Positions 63,943-64,000 of a stretch of DNA of 64,000 nt are shown one piece after another. The DNA is from Alphaproteobacteria bacterium (GTDB taxonomy: Bacteria; Pseudomonadota; Alphaproteobacteria; Micavibrionales; Micavibrionaceae): NCBI GenBank assembly GCA_020848095.1, contig JADLAT010000015.1:124001-188000 (forward strand), given 5' to 3'. Numbering within the stretch: the stretch's first letter is position 1; each line of letters starts with the position of its first letter. The notes below the pieces were generated by a model. That model had not been told where the DNA came from, made no database searches, and worked only from the letters and a program-made list of their open reading frames with translations. A program made the translations under genes and the position numbers.

Positions 63943-64000
63943 CTACGGCATCCGGGACAGAACGCGCAAAACGGTGAAACGTGAAGTCATCGCGGCGATA
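63943..64000 (-). CDS. ftsX: C-terminal end of FtsX (partial)
   Basis: The minus strand enters in an open frame that ends AMTSRFTVLRVLSRMP before a TAG at 63945-63943. This tail and the position before a YdcF-like gene match FtsX, the division ABC-transporter membrane subunit. Only 18 residues are visible. Confidence 0.55.
   Translation of the reverse strand, partial: IAAMTSRFTVLRVLSRMP

Overview
The window reads as chromosomal DNA of an alphaproteobacterium. Evidence: a CcrM-type adenine methyltransferase with GANTC sites clustered in front of it; an F0 ATP synthase operon without F1 genes and with both b and b' subunits; RpoH beside CarD; CobS/CobT next to a J-domain protein and BolA; and gene orders usual in this class (mutY-dciA-dsbA-smc, xerD/aroK-aroB-corC, ftsX-ydcF-plsC/tyrA). 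Nearly all genes are housekeeping and I see no insertion sequence, prophage, CRISPR array, rRNA or tRNA. The species cannot be named from this; a Rhodospirillales- or Micavibrio-like lineage is a guess.

Layout. 0-11 kb: tail of a probable M48 peptidase, then rpoH, carD, an orphan, an LD-carboxypeptidase, a DHH phosphoesterase, clpX, sufE, two envelope orphans, hisS and a diguanylate cyclase. 11-17 kb: cobT and cobS with orphan genes around and between them, then a J-domain gene, bolA and a ribbon-helix-helix gene. 17-34 kb: almost continuous minus-strand transcription: dciA, efp, suhB, an OmpA-like gene, dsbA-like, smc, atpI-B-E-F'-F, proA, nadD, a candidate small RNA, rsfS, rlmH, envC-like, ctpA, a divergent polysaccharide deacetylase, rppH. 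34-42 kb: mutY, an exported orphan, ccrM, a large orphan, rnhB, pepN. 42-48 kb: proB, obgE, rpmA, rplU, a ZIP transporter, accA, xerD. 48-64 kb: aroK-aroB-corC, an aldo/keto reductase, an FAD oxidoreductase, an alpha/beta hydrolase, secA, a PpiC isomerase, a Nudix hydrolase, a methyltransferase, metA, tyrA, a PlsC acyltransferase fused to a DUF2125-like region, a YdcF-like gene and the end of ftsX.

Functional themes. Cell-cycle and chromosome upkeep: ccrM, smc, dciA, xerD, obgE and a CtrA-like box before rpoH. Protein quality control: rpoH, clpX, secA, ppiC, ctpA. Ribosome assembly: rplU, rpmA, obgE, rlmH, rsfS, efp. Envelope: envC-like, ldcA, deacetylase, plsC. Amino-acid supply: proA/proB, aroK/aroB, tyrA, metA, hisS.

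Most interesting signals. (1) A roughly 143-nt candidate RNA between nadD and rsfS with its own TATAAT promoter, a rod-like fold and an intrinsic terminator. (2) rsfS, which seems to lack an ATG/GTG/TTG start at its only good Shine-Dalgarno and may start at ATT. (3) Seven GANTC sites in 139 bp at the ccrM start. (4) A full TTAA-N7-TTAAC CtrA-type box upstream of rpoH. (5) Two adjacent small orphan genes between cobT and cobS that look like diverged copies of each other, with a promoter resembling that of a third orphan 2.6 kb away. (6) The PlsC-DUF2125-like fusion.
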